A stretch of 64,000 bases of DNA from an uncultured Bacteroidales bacterium (GCA_945870315.1 CAMBRR010000002.1:32909-96908), one strand, 5' to 3'; counted from the stretch's first letter, positions 17,763 through 27,508 are shown. Program-made: numbers and translations. The notes: a model not told the origin generated them from the letters alone.

Positions 17763-19124
17763 TCAGAATGCGTGACGGTAGCCCTGGACCTTGTTCCAGC
17801 TACCGCGCGTAAAATCAGGGAATTCCACAGGAGCACAACCGTTCTCTAGAGAAATCTGGGACAGTTCCCCAATGCAACTCCATTCAGCGAGGTCATATAC
17901 ATCCATATCCAGCGGGAGGCCATTGCGGAGACAGTAAATCAGACGGGCATCCATAATGTAGTCCATTCCGCCGTGTCCGCCGACTCTGCGGGCCTCCTGT
18001 TCATAGTATTCCAGAAGAGGATGTTTGTAAACCTGCATCAGCTTCTGCCTCACGTCATCAGGAACGAAACTGTGGGCATTGAGGTTCTCAATGTCAATTT
18101 CGCCTTCAGGGGCAGCCTGAGAATTGATCATAAAGCCCTGAATCGGGTATTTATTGGCATAACCCTCCGTACCTGTAAGGGAATACAGACGGCTGTATGG
18201 CCTTGGAGTCAGGACATCGTGCTCCAGAAGAATGGTCTTGCCCTTTTCGGTAGCAATCAAAGTGGTCGTGAAGTCGCCGTTTGCGAAATCTACATCTTCC
18301 CCGTGCTTCTGTTTCCAGGTTTTCTTTCCGTTGAATGAATCCGTATCCATACTTACAAGACGTGTCATCCTATCTCCCCTGTGGATGTTAAGGGCCTGAC
18401 AGACAGGGCCTAGGCCGTGGGTAGGATACCAGTCTCCGCGATGGGTACGGTTGAACTCAAGCCTCCAGTTGTTCCAATATTCATCCCAATACATATCAAG
18501 ATTGTGGATATATGCTCCTTCAGCGTGTACTATCTCACCGAAAAGTCCCTTCTGGGCCATATTCAGGGCAGTCAGTTCAAAATAGTCGTAGCAGCAGTTC
18601 TCAAGCATCATACAATGCTTTCTGGTCTTCTCAGAGGCATTGATCAGCTCCCAACACTGCTCCAGGCTCACCGCAGCAGGAACTTCTATTGCGCAATGCT
18701 TTCCCTGCTCCATTGCATAGAGAGCAATCTTGGCGTGACTTTCCCAGTCAGTGCATATATACACGAGGTCAATGTCTTCCCTCTCACAAAGTTCCTTCCA
18801 TCCATTCTCCCCACAATATTCTGCAGCGGCGGGACAGCCCCTTCCTGAAAGAATCTGCTGTGAATAGTCTATCCTGTCCTGACGAAGGTCGCACAGAGCG
18901 ACTGTCCTGGCCCCTTCGATATATGTCATTCTCCTGACAGCATCCGGTCCACGCATACCCAGGCCCACAAAACCAATCCTGACCGTATCCAGGGCAGGAG
19001 CCGCAAAACCGACCATATCCTCCTGACCTGCAGGACGTTTCGGGCATTCAACCTTGATGATGTTTTCATTCGAACAAGAAACAAGAGCCAGAACCCCAGC
19101 TAGCAAACAAATCAATCTTTTCAT
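17763..19124 (-). CDS. GH109-like NAD-dependent glycosidase, Gfo/Idh/MocA fold, lipoprotein
   Basis: GH109 enzymes use a tightly bound NAD+ to cleave alpha-N-acetylgalactosamine and some other glycosides by an oxidation-elimination route. This 453-residue protein has lipobox ALVSC (cysteine 17), a Rossmann NAD motif GFVGLGMRG at 51-59, the EVPA motif at 147-150, and HRGDWYPTHGLGP at about 228-240, the most characteristic GH109 stretch. It is the last gene of the long leftward locus. Many GH109-like proteins in polysaccharide loci act on substrates other than GalNAc, so exact specificity is open. The family call is strong. Its stop is 3 bp from the convergent sulfatase stop. Confidence 0.85.
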   Translation of the reverse strand: MKRLICLLAGVLALVSCSNENIIKVECPKRPAGQEDMVGFAAPALDTVRIGFVGLGMRGPDAVRRMTYIEGARTVALCDLRQDRIDYSQQILSGRGCPAAAEYCGENGWKELCEREDIDLVYICTDWESHAKIALYAMEQGKHCAIEVPAAVSLEQCWELINASEKTRKHCMMLENCCYDYFELTALNMAQKGLFGEIVHAEGAYIHNLDMYWDEYWNNWRLEFNRTHRGDWYPTHGLGPVCQALNIHRGDRMTRLVSMDTDSFNGKKTWKQKHGEDVDFANGDFTTTLIATEKGKTILLEHDVLTPRPYSRLYSLTGTEGYANKYPIQGFMINSQAAPEGEIDIENLNAHSFVPDDVRQKLMQVYKHPLLEYYEQEARRVGGHGGMDYIMDARLIYCLRNGLPLDMDVYDLAEWSCIGELSQISLENGCAPVEFPDFTRGSWNKVQGYRHAF

Positions 19125-19157
19125 TCCGTATAAATTTTTGTATAAAATTTTTAATTA

Positions 19158-20168
19158 TTACCTGACCGCGAATTTAACAATCATTTCCGAAACAAACGAC
19201 TCCCCCGCAGATACTTCATATCCCCCACGAGAAGGAAAACGCTTGTAATATTTCGCATAATTGGCCGTATCCCAGATAAACGACCTGGTCTGAAGGTCTG
19301 TAGCGCCTTCAAGGACGTGATCCTGAATGAAGACCTCAACTCCGTTGATGTCGTGCCAAGCGTAGAATTCGCACTTGCCTTCGGCATCCAGCTTATTATC
19401 TCCGCTAGAATCAAATGTTACCATTTTCATATCCTCATTACAGCCTCTGTCCGCAAGGTTGTGACCGATGCAGCAAATCCCACAGTACCAGTACATAGGA
19501 AGAGACTCGCTAAAAGTAAGTGAATTGCGGGTTGCATATGAAGACGATTCGAATGTAGTGACCTTTTCGTGAATGGCAATCTTCCGATGATCAGAAGCGA
19601 CAAAGGAGCCATTGATTTTGGAACCGGTCTTGTGAAGCGTAGATAACTGACGATAACTAAACTTGCTGCAAGGAAGCCATTCGAAAGAGGCAGAAGTATC
19701 TACAGGCTTCCCGTCAGCAAGGAACTCCACGCCGCATCCTTCCTCGATGTCAATGCGTTCGTCACCGTGAAATCCTCCTGTAAAATCTGCCATTGTGGAC
19801 TCGTCAGAATAATCCCGGATAACGCACTCATTTTCCCCATCGGTAAGCAACCTGTCCACAAGAGTGGTAAAGTTGCCGTCCTTCCAAAGGGCGAGGACTG
19901 CTCCGTTGATGCGCCACAGGTTCATATATTTTTCTTCCGACAAATCCTTGTAGTGGTTCAGAGAGACTATGAAATATTTGCTTGGTACAGTCTCATCCTG
20001 AAGAGCAATCTGGAAGGTTTCTTTGGAGCCTTCAGAGATAAATTTCACCATCACTTCAGGAAGATCTTCTGTCTCCTTCCCGTTTGAAGGGACTTCCTTT
20101 CCCGAACAAGAACAAAGACAGGAACAAAATAGGACAAAAGCCCCGGCAAATGAATATAAAGTCTTCAT
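19158..20168 (-). CDS. Unrecognised lipoprotein, possible new carbohydrate-active enzyme
   Basis: I do not recognise the family of this 336-residue protein. The signal peptide ends in a lipobox-like CLCSC (cysteine 21). The mature part looks beta-rich, with acidic and aromatic patches: FTGGFHGDERIDI near residue 125, FEWLPCSKFSYRQ near 160, and MYWYCGICCIGHN near 225, followed by EFYAWHDINGVEV. A histidine-aspartate-glutamate cluster and conserved-looking tryptophans would suit a lyase or hydrolase of jelly-roll type. It starts 2 bp after the GH31 stop and precedes GH109, so it is co-transcribed with glycosidases. The ATG at 20168 is chosen over a TTG six bases upstream. A role in glycan breakdown is inference only. 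Confidence 0.6.
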   Translation of the reverse strand: MKTLYSFAGAFVLFCSCLCSCSGKEVPSNGKETEDLPEVMVKFISEGSKETFQIALQDETVPSKYFIVSLNHYKDLSEEKYMNLWRINGAVLALWKDGNFTTLVDRLLTDGENECVIRDYSDESTMADFTGGFHGDERIDIEEGCGVEFLADGKPVDTSASFEWLPCSKFSYRQLSTLHKTGSKINGSFVASDHRKIAIHEKVTTFESSSYATRNSLTFSESLPMYWYCGICCIGHNLADRGCNEDMKMVTFDSSGDNKLDAEGKCEFYAWHDINGVEVFIQDHVLEGATDLQTRSFIWDTANYAKYYKRFPSRGGYEVSAGESFVSEMIVKFAVR

Positions 20169-20170
20169 AT

Positions 20171-23002
20171 TCAATCAAATTTAACTATTATTGATTTACC
20201 CTCATATCTGACATCTTCAGCCGCAATTACTCCTTCCGGAGTATGTAGCCTGCATCTGAATGTCCTCCATTCCGGATCACCGGTATATTGACCTTCAGAA
20301 GTTCCGACAGTCAGTGTCCTGCCTGCATCATTCCACTTGAAAGGAATGAGACGGCTTTCTCCTTCCTCGTAAGCATAGTCAAGTCCATTGTCTTCATACA
20401 GAGTGAATTGTCCGTCATTGCCCGCATAAACATCGATTGTCATTGACTCTGGCAGGAATTCATCCACATACTGCATAGGCTCAACCTTAGGAATTATTGC
20501 TCCGGACGGTACATAAACAGGTATTCTGTCATATGGGGCATCCACAAGGGCCCATTTACCTCCTTCAAGGACTGTAGAACCTTCCAACTGATACCACAAC
20601 CTTCCGGCAGGGAAATACATCCGTCTTTCCCTCTGACCATACTCACATACAGGAGCGACCATAAATGAAGGCCCAAACATAAACTGGTCGGAGATATCGC
20701 CTACTGCCGCATCATACTGAAAGTCCATAAAAAGAGGACGCATAATGGTATAATCCTCATAATGGACAAGCCCTGCAAGAGAATAGATATAAGGCATCAA
20801 GGCATATCTCATCCGTGTGTATTTTTCGAAGGACTCATAACAAGGATGACCCTGAGGAGCTATATTCCATATCTCTCGGAAAGGATATTGGCCATGCCCT
20901 CGGTACAAAGGACAGAATACGCCGAACTGGTACCACCTGGCATTGAGTTCACGCCATTCTTCCTCATCAGGAGTGACTTCTCCTGTGCGATTGAAAAGAT
21001 TCTGAGCTGCAATATATCGGCTTTCGACGGTAAATCCGCCCAAATCCTGAGTCCAGTATGGGATACCGCAGATTGAAAAGTTCAGACCTGCTGCTATCTG
21101 AGCCCGCATTTCTTCCCAGCGGGCAGCTATGTCCCCACTCCACACAGCAGTGGAATAGTTCTGGATGCCGGCAAAGGCAGACCTTGTCAGGATGAACACC
21201 CTCGAATCTCCATCCCGTCTTTGACCGTTATAGACAGCCTTGGCATTCTCAAGCGGATAAGCATTAAAATATTTGGTTGAACTTCCACAGGATGTCGGCC
21301 CACAAAGATCTTTTCGATATTGGATATCAGTGCATTTGCACACGCCCGCCTCACTTGCATCAAGCCACCAGGCATCGAAACCAAGGGGAACCAGATGGTC
21401 TGATATCTGCTTCCAAAACAATTTCTTGGCGCCATCGTCATATGCATCATAGAACGAATACATATAACCTGGACCAATCCAATCCCTGATGCTGTCACGC
21501 ACTGCCTGAGGGTACATCCATCCCTTTGAATCAAATTCGTTGAAATGTTCTGTACCTACATAAAACTTCGGCCACACAGATATCATTATGTTAATATTCA
21601 TCCCATGCAGGGAATCCACCATAGCCTTAGGATCAGGGAAGCGCAGTGAATCAAACTCGTGAGTACCCCAGGCATCATCCTTCCAGTAATTCCAATCAAG
21701 AACGATATTATCCAACGGGAGTCTCCTCTTCCTGAATTCTGCAGCAGTCTGGAGAATCTGGTCCTGAGTTTTGTACCTTTCACGGCTCTGCCAATAGCCA
21801 AGTGCCCATTTCGGCATCATCTGAGCCTTACCGGTAAGAGTTCTGTAACCCTTAACCACCTGGTCAGCAGTCTCTCCGGCTATGAAATACCAGTCAATGC
21901 AATCCGCGGCCTCGAAAGTCCACCTTTGAAGTCCCCGTTCAGCTTCAGATATAGGTAGTTTAGCCTTCAGGCTGCAATAGGAATCCTTTGAATCCGGTCT
22001 CCACTCAATGCGAAGATGTTTAGTTTCACCTTTATTGAAGTCAACTGAGAACTTCCAGGTATTCGGATTCCAGGCAGCGCGCCATCTCTCCGGCACCACT
22101 TCTTCCGAATCCAACAACACCCTCACATATCCACCATAATACAAAGAAAAATCATATCTTCCTGACTCCAACGCCTTCACATCTCCCTCAAACACGACTG
22201 AAGCACCTTTCAGCCTTACCTCATCGGGGACATTCTCCACGTGGGAGAGCTTATCTTCGCGGCTCAGGAAACTGAAATCCACAATCGATTCCCTGCGGAC
22301 ATATACACTTCCGTTCTGCTGAGTGTAGGTTCCTGTCAAAGCACCAGGGACTCCATCCGTGTCACTCACAGCAAAAACATCCGTAAGTTGCAGATAATCA
22401 GCAGGATTACCCCATTTTGCAAGGGAATAGTTATCAAAGTAGAGACCATATCCCTTGTTTGAATATATATAAGGTATGGACACCTTGGAGTTATATTGGA
22501 ACAAGATTTCATCCCTTCCCTTGTAGTTATATTCTCCGCTCTGGTGCTGTCCCAGTCCATAAAAAGCCTCGTCGTCTGGGGACTCAAAGGTACAAGTAAA
22601 CCCGAAACGGGCATCCGGAGCGGCTGAAGGCAAGAATGTTTTTCCTCCACCCGACATCTCTTTCAAAAGGAGCTTTCCATCTGAAGAGAAGAAAGAAACC
22701 GCACCGGTTGACTTCAGCACTGATGCAGTTGCCTTCGATGTAGAGACAAACACCGTATCGCCATTTTCGCTTACCTTATATTCAGAAAAACGAGGTTGTT
22801 CCTTTATTACGAGAGACTTGGTCTTCGGGAAACTCGCAGCATCAGTAGCCGATATGCGAAAAATCCCATCTGCAACCGGCTGTACCCTCACCTTATGGGC
22901 TGGAGTATCTCCCTCCGGCTTCACATTGATGATAACTCCTCCCCTGGTGCATGACAGCACCAGAAGAGGAATCATCGCATACATTACTAACCGAAAACTC
23001 AT
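20171..23002 (-). CDS. GH31 alpha-glycosidase with PA14 insert (alpha-xylosidase-like)
   Basis: A 943-residue lipoprotein (LVLSC, cysteine 18) of glycoside hydrolase family 31. The N-terminal beta-sandwich carries GLGQHQSGEYNYKG; a PA14-like domain is inserted at about 220-350, as in Bacteroides and Cellvibrio alpha-xylosidases. The barrel has the nucleophile Asp548 in DAWWLDASEAG and the acid/base Asp624 in WSGDIAARWEEM. These residues are consistent with an active retaining enzyme releasing alpha-xylose, alpha-glucose or alpha-galactose. The PA14 insert and the nearby xylose operon favour xylose, but this is not decisive. It lies 2 bp after the second surface lipoprotein gene in the long leftward operon. 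Confidence 0.9.
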   Translation of the reverse strand: MSFRLVMYAMIPLLVLSCTRGGVIINVKPEGDTPAHKVRVQPVADGIFRISATDAASFPKTKSLVIKEQPRFSEYKVSENGDTVFVSTSKATASVLKSTGAVSFFSSDGKLLLKEMSGGGKTFLPSAAPDARFGFTCTFESPDDEAFYGLGQHQSGEYNYKGRDEILFQYNSKVSIPYIYSNKGYGLYFDNYSLAKWGNPADYLQLTDVFAVSDTDGVPGALTGTYTQQNGSVYVRRESIVDFSFLSREDKLSHVENVPDEVRLKGASVVFEGDVKALESGRYDFSLYYGGYVRVLLDSEEVVPERWRAAWNPNTWKFSVDFNKGETKHLRIEWRPDSKDSYCSLKAKLPISEAERGLQRWTFEAADCIDWYFIAGETADQVVKGYRTLTGKAQMMPKWALGYWQSRERYKTQDQILQTAAEFRKRRLPLDNIVLDWNYWKDDAWGTHEFDSLRFPDPKAMVDSLHGMNINIMISVWPKFYVGTEHFNEFDSKGWMYPQAVRDSIRDWIGPGYMYSFYDAYDDGAKKLFWKQISDHLVPLGFDAWWLDASEAGVCKCTDIQYRKDLCGPTSCGSSTKYFNAYPLENAKAVYNGQRRDGDSRVFILTRSAFAGIQNYSTAVWSGDIAARWEEMRAQIAAGLNFSICGIPYWTQDLGGFTVESRYIAAQNLFNRTGEVTPDEEEWRELNARWYQFGVFCPLYRGHGQYPFREIWNIAPQGHPCYESFEKYTRMRYALMPYIYSLAGLVHYEDYTIMRPLFMDFQYDAAVGDISDQFMFGPSFMVAPVCEYGQRERRMYFPAGRLWYQLEGSTVLEGGKWALVDAPYDRIPVYVPSGAIIPKVEPMQYVDEFLPESMTIDVYAGNDGQFTLYEDNGLDYAYEEGESRLIPFKWNDAGRTLTVGTSEGQYTGDPEWRTFRCRLHTPEGVIAAEDVRYEGKSIIVKFD

Positions 23003-23004
23003 AT

Positions 23005-25143
23005 TTACCTATTGTCGGTGTCTTTCTGACACCTTACCGGGGCTGCGAACGCCCTGTTCAATTGTTTCATTGCAAATGTATTTCCATCTACTGTAAAATG
23101 GAACTCATATGGCTGATTCATAGTCGCACCACCTATCCTGTTAGTCCATCTAACGCCATATGATGTCACTCCGTTTACACCTGTCGATTCGGTTTTCCAA
23201 TAATAGTCTGTGCCGTTCGATGCAAGTTGCATATTGTTGGCATATCTTCCGCAGGCGATAAAGAAATTGCCATCAGCTCTGACACCGTACCTTCCCTTAT
23301 TGGTCGAATCAAATTGGCGGGAGGAATCATTTAGGACATCAGTATAAGAAATCTGATCTGCTACCCTCCATCCTTTCGGACAAGGGTCAAAAATTGTCTT
23401 CTTTCCAACAGCATCCGCTTTTGAAGAAACACAGCCCCAAAGGTCTCCGACTTCATCCGTCTGCCACTGCAGAATCGGAGTCCCTGTTTTATCTGATTCT
23501 TTGTAGATAATACCGACAGGATGAGCAATCGACTCCTCCACAGACAGTGGTCCTGGCACACCAGGTACACTGCCTTTGGTGTAGACTCCATAATACTCGC
23601 AAGGCTTTGCATCATTTGCATAGAAGATTGGCATCGGACGTCCCCAAACATAATAGTTGATGGTCCTGTATGCCACATCTACATTTCCGTCCGCTCTATT
23701 GTTCTTCGTCCAGATTTCAATGTTAGTTGTAGCCTGTCCTATGTCCATATTGGCAAGAGAATACTTTCCTACCGCCTGCAGGGTTGTTCCATCTGCCGCA
23801 ATGTTCCAGAATGTCCAGGACCACAGTATTTTATTGTCCTTAATCATCAGCAGGATAGGAGAACCTGCAATGGCATAGGAATTCTCAATGGTTACTTCTG
23901 CATTTTCAGATGTTTTGATTTTATATCCCGTAGGCTTGATATCATTCGATTTGTAATTGTAAACTGCACAAGTATAAGTATTACTTCCTGTACCGTTCCC
24001 ATTTTCTCCAGCTACTCCCACCTTAGCCCACTCGAAGGATGCGCCCCGAGGGTCCACGACTTTTCTGAAGTCTCCCCTAGCCTTTGTACTTATGGTCACA
24101 GATCCCGGATATTCATCTTTCGGAGTGTAAGTAGCATTTGTAATCGTCAACCCGTTTTTGCATTGGATGATATATGTATTGGCATCTCCATATGCATAAC
24201 CAAGGCAGGAATATCCCCTCGTTTCAACGGATTCAAACCACTGTGAGGCATCGTTGTCATTCAGGGTAAGGTCCTTGAGTACAATCTCATTGATACATCC
24301 GCCCTTAAGGTTGACATTGGAGAATTTGAGTGGAAGAGTTACAGATGTAGCTGTAGCGTCCTCATACAGATTCAAGGCCAGCCATACTTCAGAGCCTGCA
24401 AAATCAGCTGGAAAACTTGAGAACCAGAATGTCTGGGAACCATCTGACAATGGTTTAGGAGAGGAGACATTGAGTTGCACCCAAGGCTTAGCGTTTTTCG
24501 TAGGTTCCAGAGAGGATGTTGACCAGTCGAATTTGAATTCTCCTGAAAGCGGTTTAGGAGAGGCGCTCTTATCTACAAGGCAGAGAGAAACGACCTTATA
24601 TGAGGCCAGTGCGGAAGAACTCACATCCACTTTGAAATATGCCAAAGGATGCTCGAGAGAAAAATCAACCTGTCCGTCAGAAACGGTACCCACAGCATAG
24701 GCAAATCCATTCGAAAACATTCCAGCACTTTCCCCTAAAATGCTCTGTATCTGCTCCGGAGCAAGTTCTGAAGTCATTATCCCACCTTCAACGGAAGCCG
24801 CATCTTTGTAAGGATAATAAATATTGACAGACTCTCCTTCAGAAACCAATGCCGGAGCCTCGAACACTCCGCTCTCAGCTTCAGTAATCTCTGCCTTTGA
24901 ATTCTGTGTTTTAGATGCAAATATTCCAAGCGCATCTTCCGCAGACCAGTTGAACTTATAGAAATTATTCTCCTGGTCCTTGTCAGAAACGGTTATTTTA
25001 GTCATTGGATTATGGCTAACTAGGCGCAAAGTACTGTAATCCAACTCCCCTACGGCCCCATTGTCTGCAATTTCCTCATTGATACAAGAAACTATAGAGA
25101 CAGCAAAGGCGACTACCAAAGTTATATCCAGTAATTTTTTCAT
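23005..25143 (-). CDS. Fimbrillin-like / FISUMP-domain surface lipoprotein (second copy)
   Basis: A 712-residue lipoprotein (VSIVSC, cysteine 20) in the position of a SusE-type surface glycan-binding protein. The N-terminal 300 residues resemble the fimbrillin (Mfa-like) fold. The C-terminal part has the FISUMP signature IFDPCPKGWRVAD and ends APVRCQKDTDNR. It is a paralogue of the upstream 719-residue protein: both share GDANTYxIQCKNG, VDPRGAxFEWA and the final DTDNR. The N-terminal halves differ much more, suggesting they contact different partners or ligands. The start codon overlaps the stop of a 51-residue ORF by 4 bp (ATGA), so the two are translationally coupled. Confidence 0.8.
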   Translation of the reverse strand: MKKLLDITLVVAFAVSIVSCINEEIADNGAVGELDYSTLRLVSHNPMTKITVSDKDQENNFYKFNWSAEDALGIFASKTQNSKAEITEAESGVFEAPALVSEGESVNIYYPYKDAASVEGGIMTSELAPEQIQSILGESAGMFSNGFAYAVGTVSDGQVDFSLEHPLAYFKVDVSSSALASYKVVSLCLVDKSASPKPLSGEFKFDWSTSSLEPTKNAKPWVQLNVSSPKPLSDGSQTFWFSSFPADFAGSEVWLALNLYEDATATSVTLPLKFSNVNLKGGCINEIVLKDLTLNDNDASQWFESVETRGYSCLGYAYGDANTYIIQCKNGLTITNATYTPKDEYPGSVTISTKARGDFRKVVDPRGASFEWAKVGVAGENGNGTGSNTYTCAVYNYKSNDIKPTGYKIKTSENAEVTIENSYAIAGSPILLMIKDNKILWSWTFWNIAADGTTLQAVGKYSLANMDIGQATTNIEIWTKNNRADGNVDVAYRTINYYVWGRPMPIFYANDAKPCEYYGVYTKGSVPGVPGPLSVEESIAHPVGIIYKESDKTGTPILQWQTDEVGDLWGCVSSKADAVGKKTIFDPCPKGWRVADQISYTDVLNDSSRQFDSTNKGRYGVRADGNFFIACGRYANNMQLASNGTDYYWKTESTGVNGVTSYGVRWTNRIGGATMNQPYEFHFTVDGNTFAMKQLNRAFAAPVRCQKDTDNR

Positions 25144-25295
25144 AATATATTCATTTCATCATTTTCAACATCGAATTGACTTAAAAATGACCTTTGGATA
25201 GAATTTCCATAAGCACCTCCTGCTGAGGCAGAAAGGACAGCCGAATCTATTTCGAAATTCAGTGTATGAATTTCAGGAGTCATATAAGTGCTCAT
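25140..25295 (-). CDS. Small 51-residue protein coupled to the surface lipoprotein gene
   Basis: A complete short reading frame of 51 residues beginning MSTYMTPEIHTLNFEID, then VLSASAGGAYGNS, and ending NDEMNIL. Its TGA overlaps the ATG of the downstream lipoprotein gene by 4 bp, the classic coupling arrangement, and it fills the otherwise odd 205-bp gap between two surface lipoprotein genes. Short Bacteroidales proteins starting with a Tyr-x-x-PEI-x-x-x-x-F pattern followed by V(L/I)xAS are, to my knowledge, common near fimbrillin-like and surface genes, with no assigned function. There is no signal peptide. It could be a regulatory leader peptide or a small partner protein. Confidence 0.65.
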   Translation of the reverse strand: MSTYMTPEIHTLNFEIDSAVLSASAGGAYGNSIQRSFLSQFDVENDEMNIL

Positions 25296-25348
25296 ATAGT
25301 ATTTTTATCTGAATTGTTTATTCTATGCATTTTATTACACTCGGGACT

Positions 25349-27508
25349 TTACCTATTGTCGGTGTCAAGTACACAGCGGACTGGAGCGCTGACACTCTTG
25401 TTGTAGGTGGCGCGTCTCGGAGCTGCCTTGGAAGCTGAACTTCTGACATACAGAGCATTGCCCTGAGTATTTCCGGACACATTGGTCCATAACAAGCCGT
25501 GTGACGAAGTAGAAGCGGAACCATTCTCACCGCCTCCCATAGTTGCAAGACGTCCGTTTGTACTTGTCTTTCCATTTCCATAACCGCAGCAAACAAACTG
25601 AACACCGCCGATCTTTACTCCAGGATAACCTGCATTATCCACATACTCAATGGAATTGGCATCTGGATATTCTTCACCAATCCTAGTCGCCCAGATGGCA
25701 TCCGGAACCCTCCAGCCCTTAGGGCAAGGGTCGTAAATAGACTTGATACCCTCTTTTTCAAGATCACCCGAAGTACTACCCCAGAACTTGTTGTTAGGCT
25801 CAGAACACCAGTTTGCCTGGTCAGTTGCATCAACAGGACTGAGAATCAGTCCAACAGGATTTTCAAGAGACTGAGCAATTGTCAGAGGATCTGACAATAT
25901 AGCCATGCACTGCTCGCTTGTAACAGGATTCGAGCCATCGTGGCCACCTGTCAAAGTCCAATATGAAGTCCAGAACACAGGCATAGACCTTCCCCACTGA
26001 TAATAATTAGCTGTTCTGTAGATAACATCCGGATTGGTTCCCTTCTTGTTCGCAGTCCAAGTATCGTACTGGGTTGAAGAAATACCGATTTCCATAGGAG
26101 CCACCTTGTAGCCACATAGGTCATAAGCCTCAACCTTGGTTCCGTCAGCAGCGATATTCCAGAACGTCCAGGCCCAAAGAGTCTTGCCATCTTTCTTCAT
26201 CAGAAGGATAGGAGAACCAGCAAGAGCACTGACATTCTTCACTGTTACAGTATAATTTCCGTCATAGCTGAACTCATAGCCATCTGGACTAATTACAGAG
26301 TCATATCCGGCAGTTCTGCAGGTATATACAACTCCAGCGGCATTGGTCGCCCATTCGAAAGTAGCTCCGCGTGGATCCACTGCATTGTAGAAGTTTCCAC
26401 GGGCACGGATATCTATCTTAACTTCATCAGGGATGTCAGGATTAGGAGTATAGGTTGCACCAGTGTAGGTAGTTCCATTCTTGCACTGGATGAAATATGT
26501 ATTGGCATCACCGTAAGCGACTCCATTGCCTGCGAGGTAACGGGTTTCCGAAGCGACATACCAGTCACCTGCACCGTTCATCGAAGTATTGAGGCCAGAA
26601 AGGTCAATCTTTGTAGTCTGTCCGGCAACAAACTTGAGGTCTTTCTGTTTGGTAGGGATGGTAAGGCTGCTGCCGTCCTGGTTCTGGAGTTCAACGATAA
26701 CCCACAATTCCTTGCCTGTAAAATCTACTGGAAGAATGTTCAGATAGATATTCTGAACGGCTCCGGAGGTCAATGCAACAGGCTGGTCCACAGTTACTGA
26801 CACCCTATTGAGAGGCTCTCCAGTCTGTATGATTTCCAAAGTTTCAGGATTGAGGTTGAATCCTCCAGCCATAGGGGTGTTGTTATCATCATAAATCGAC
26901 ACCCTTGTAGGTGAATAACCTGTAAGTTCAGTCGTGGTAATGGAAACCTGGGCAAGAGCCGTAACCGGGTTGAGTTCAAACTTGAAAGTCTCGTCAACTC
27001 CAGGGATGGCTGTGCAATATGCCATTGCAAAGCAGTCTGCCGCCACATTCGGAGCAACTTGCTTCTGAGCATCATCAATACTCAAACCATAAATGATTCC
27101 CTTGTTATAGACAAGGTCCTTACTGTAAGGAGAATAGATCATAAATTTATTCTCTCCCTGGACCAGGTCCATCGGCTGCGAGTTGAATACTCCGATATTT
27201 TTCCCATCGTAAGGAGAAGGAGTATAGTTATTGATGTTCTCTCCCGTTTCCTCATCAATGACAGGAGCGATATTTTCAACATATCCTTCGATGTAGGCTG
27301 GTTTGTTGATGATTTTAACATCCTCCATAGCAGAATAGACTCCAATTGCGGAATTTGTCTTCCAGGTGAAGCCTTCAGTTGCTACCGTACCTTCAAATTT
27401 GTAGGTGGTGTTTGGTTCAGGAACCGGATAAACAGGTCCTTTTGGCTCTTTTTGGCAAGAAACTGCTAATGCAGCCATTGCACAGAATAACAAAACTGAT
27501 TTTTTCAT
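25349..27508 (-). CDS. Fimbrillin-like / FISUMP-domain surface lipoprotein (first copy)
   Basis: A 719-residue lipoprotein (LAVSC, cysteine 18) directly downstream of the SusD-like gene, the usual place for a surface glycan-binding protein. An N-terminal fimbrillin-like beta-sandwich spans about 35-310. The C-terminal half contains IYDPCPKGWRVPDAIW, the FISUMP signature, and ends APVRCVLDTDNR. The GDANTYFIQCKNG and VDPRGATFEWA blocks are nearly identical to those in the second copy, so the pair arose by duplication. It should hold polysaccharide at the surface for the SusCD importer. There is no sequence motif that tells the ligand. Confidence 0.8.
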   Translation of the reverse strand: MKKSVLLFCAMAALAVSCQKEPKGPVYPVPEPNTTYKFEGTVATEGFTWKTNSAIGVYSAMEDVKIINKPAYIEGYVENIAPVIDEETGENINNYTPSPYDGKNIGVFNSQPMDLVQGENKFMIYSPYSKDLVYNKGIIYGLSIDDAQKQVAPNVAADCFAMAYCTAIPGVDETFKFELNPVTALAQVSITTTELTGYSPTRVSIYDDNNTPMAGGFNLNPETLEIIQTGEPLNRVSVTVDQPVALTSGAVQNIYLNILPVDFTGKELWVIVELQNQDGSSLTIPTKQKDLKFVAGQTTKIDLSGLNTSMNGAGDWYVASETRYLAGNGVAYGDANTYFIQCKNGTTYTGATYTPNPDIPDEVKIDIRARGNFYNAVDPRGATFEWATNAAGVVYTCRTAGYDSVISPDGYEFSYDGNYTVTVKNVSALAGSPILLMKKDGKTLWAWTFWNIAADGTKVEAYDLCGYKVAPMEIGISSTQYDTWTANKKGTNPDVIYRTANYYQWGRSMPVFWTSYWTLTGGHDGSNPVTSEQCMAILSDPLTIAQSLENPVGLILSPVDATDQANWCSEPNNKFWGSTSGDLEKEGIKSIYDPCPKGWRVPDAIWATRIGEEYPDANSIEYVDNAGYPGVKIGGVQFVCCGYGNGKTSTNGRLATMGGGENGSASTSSHGLLWTNVSGNTQGNALYVRSSASKAAPRRATYNKSVSAPVRCVLDTDNR

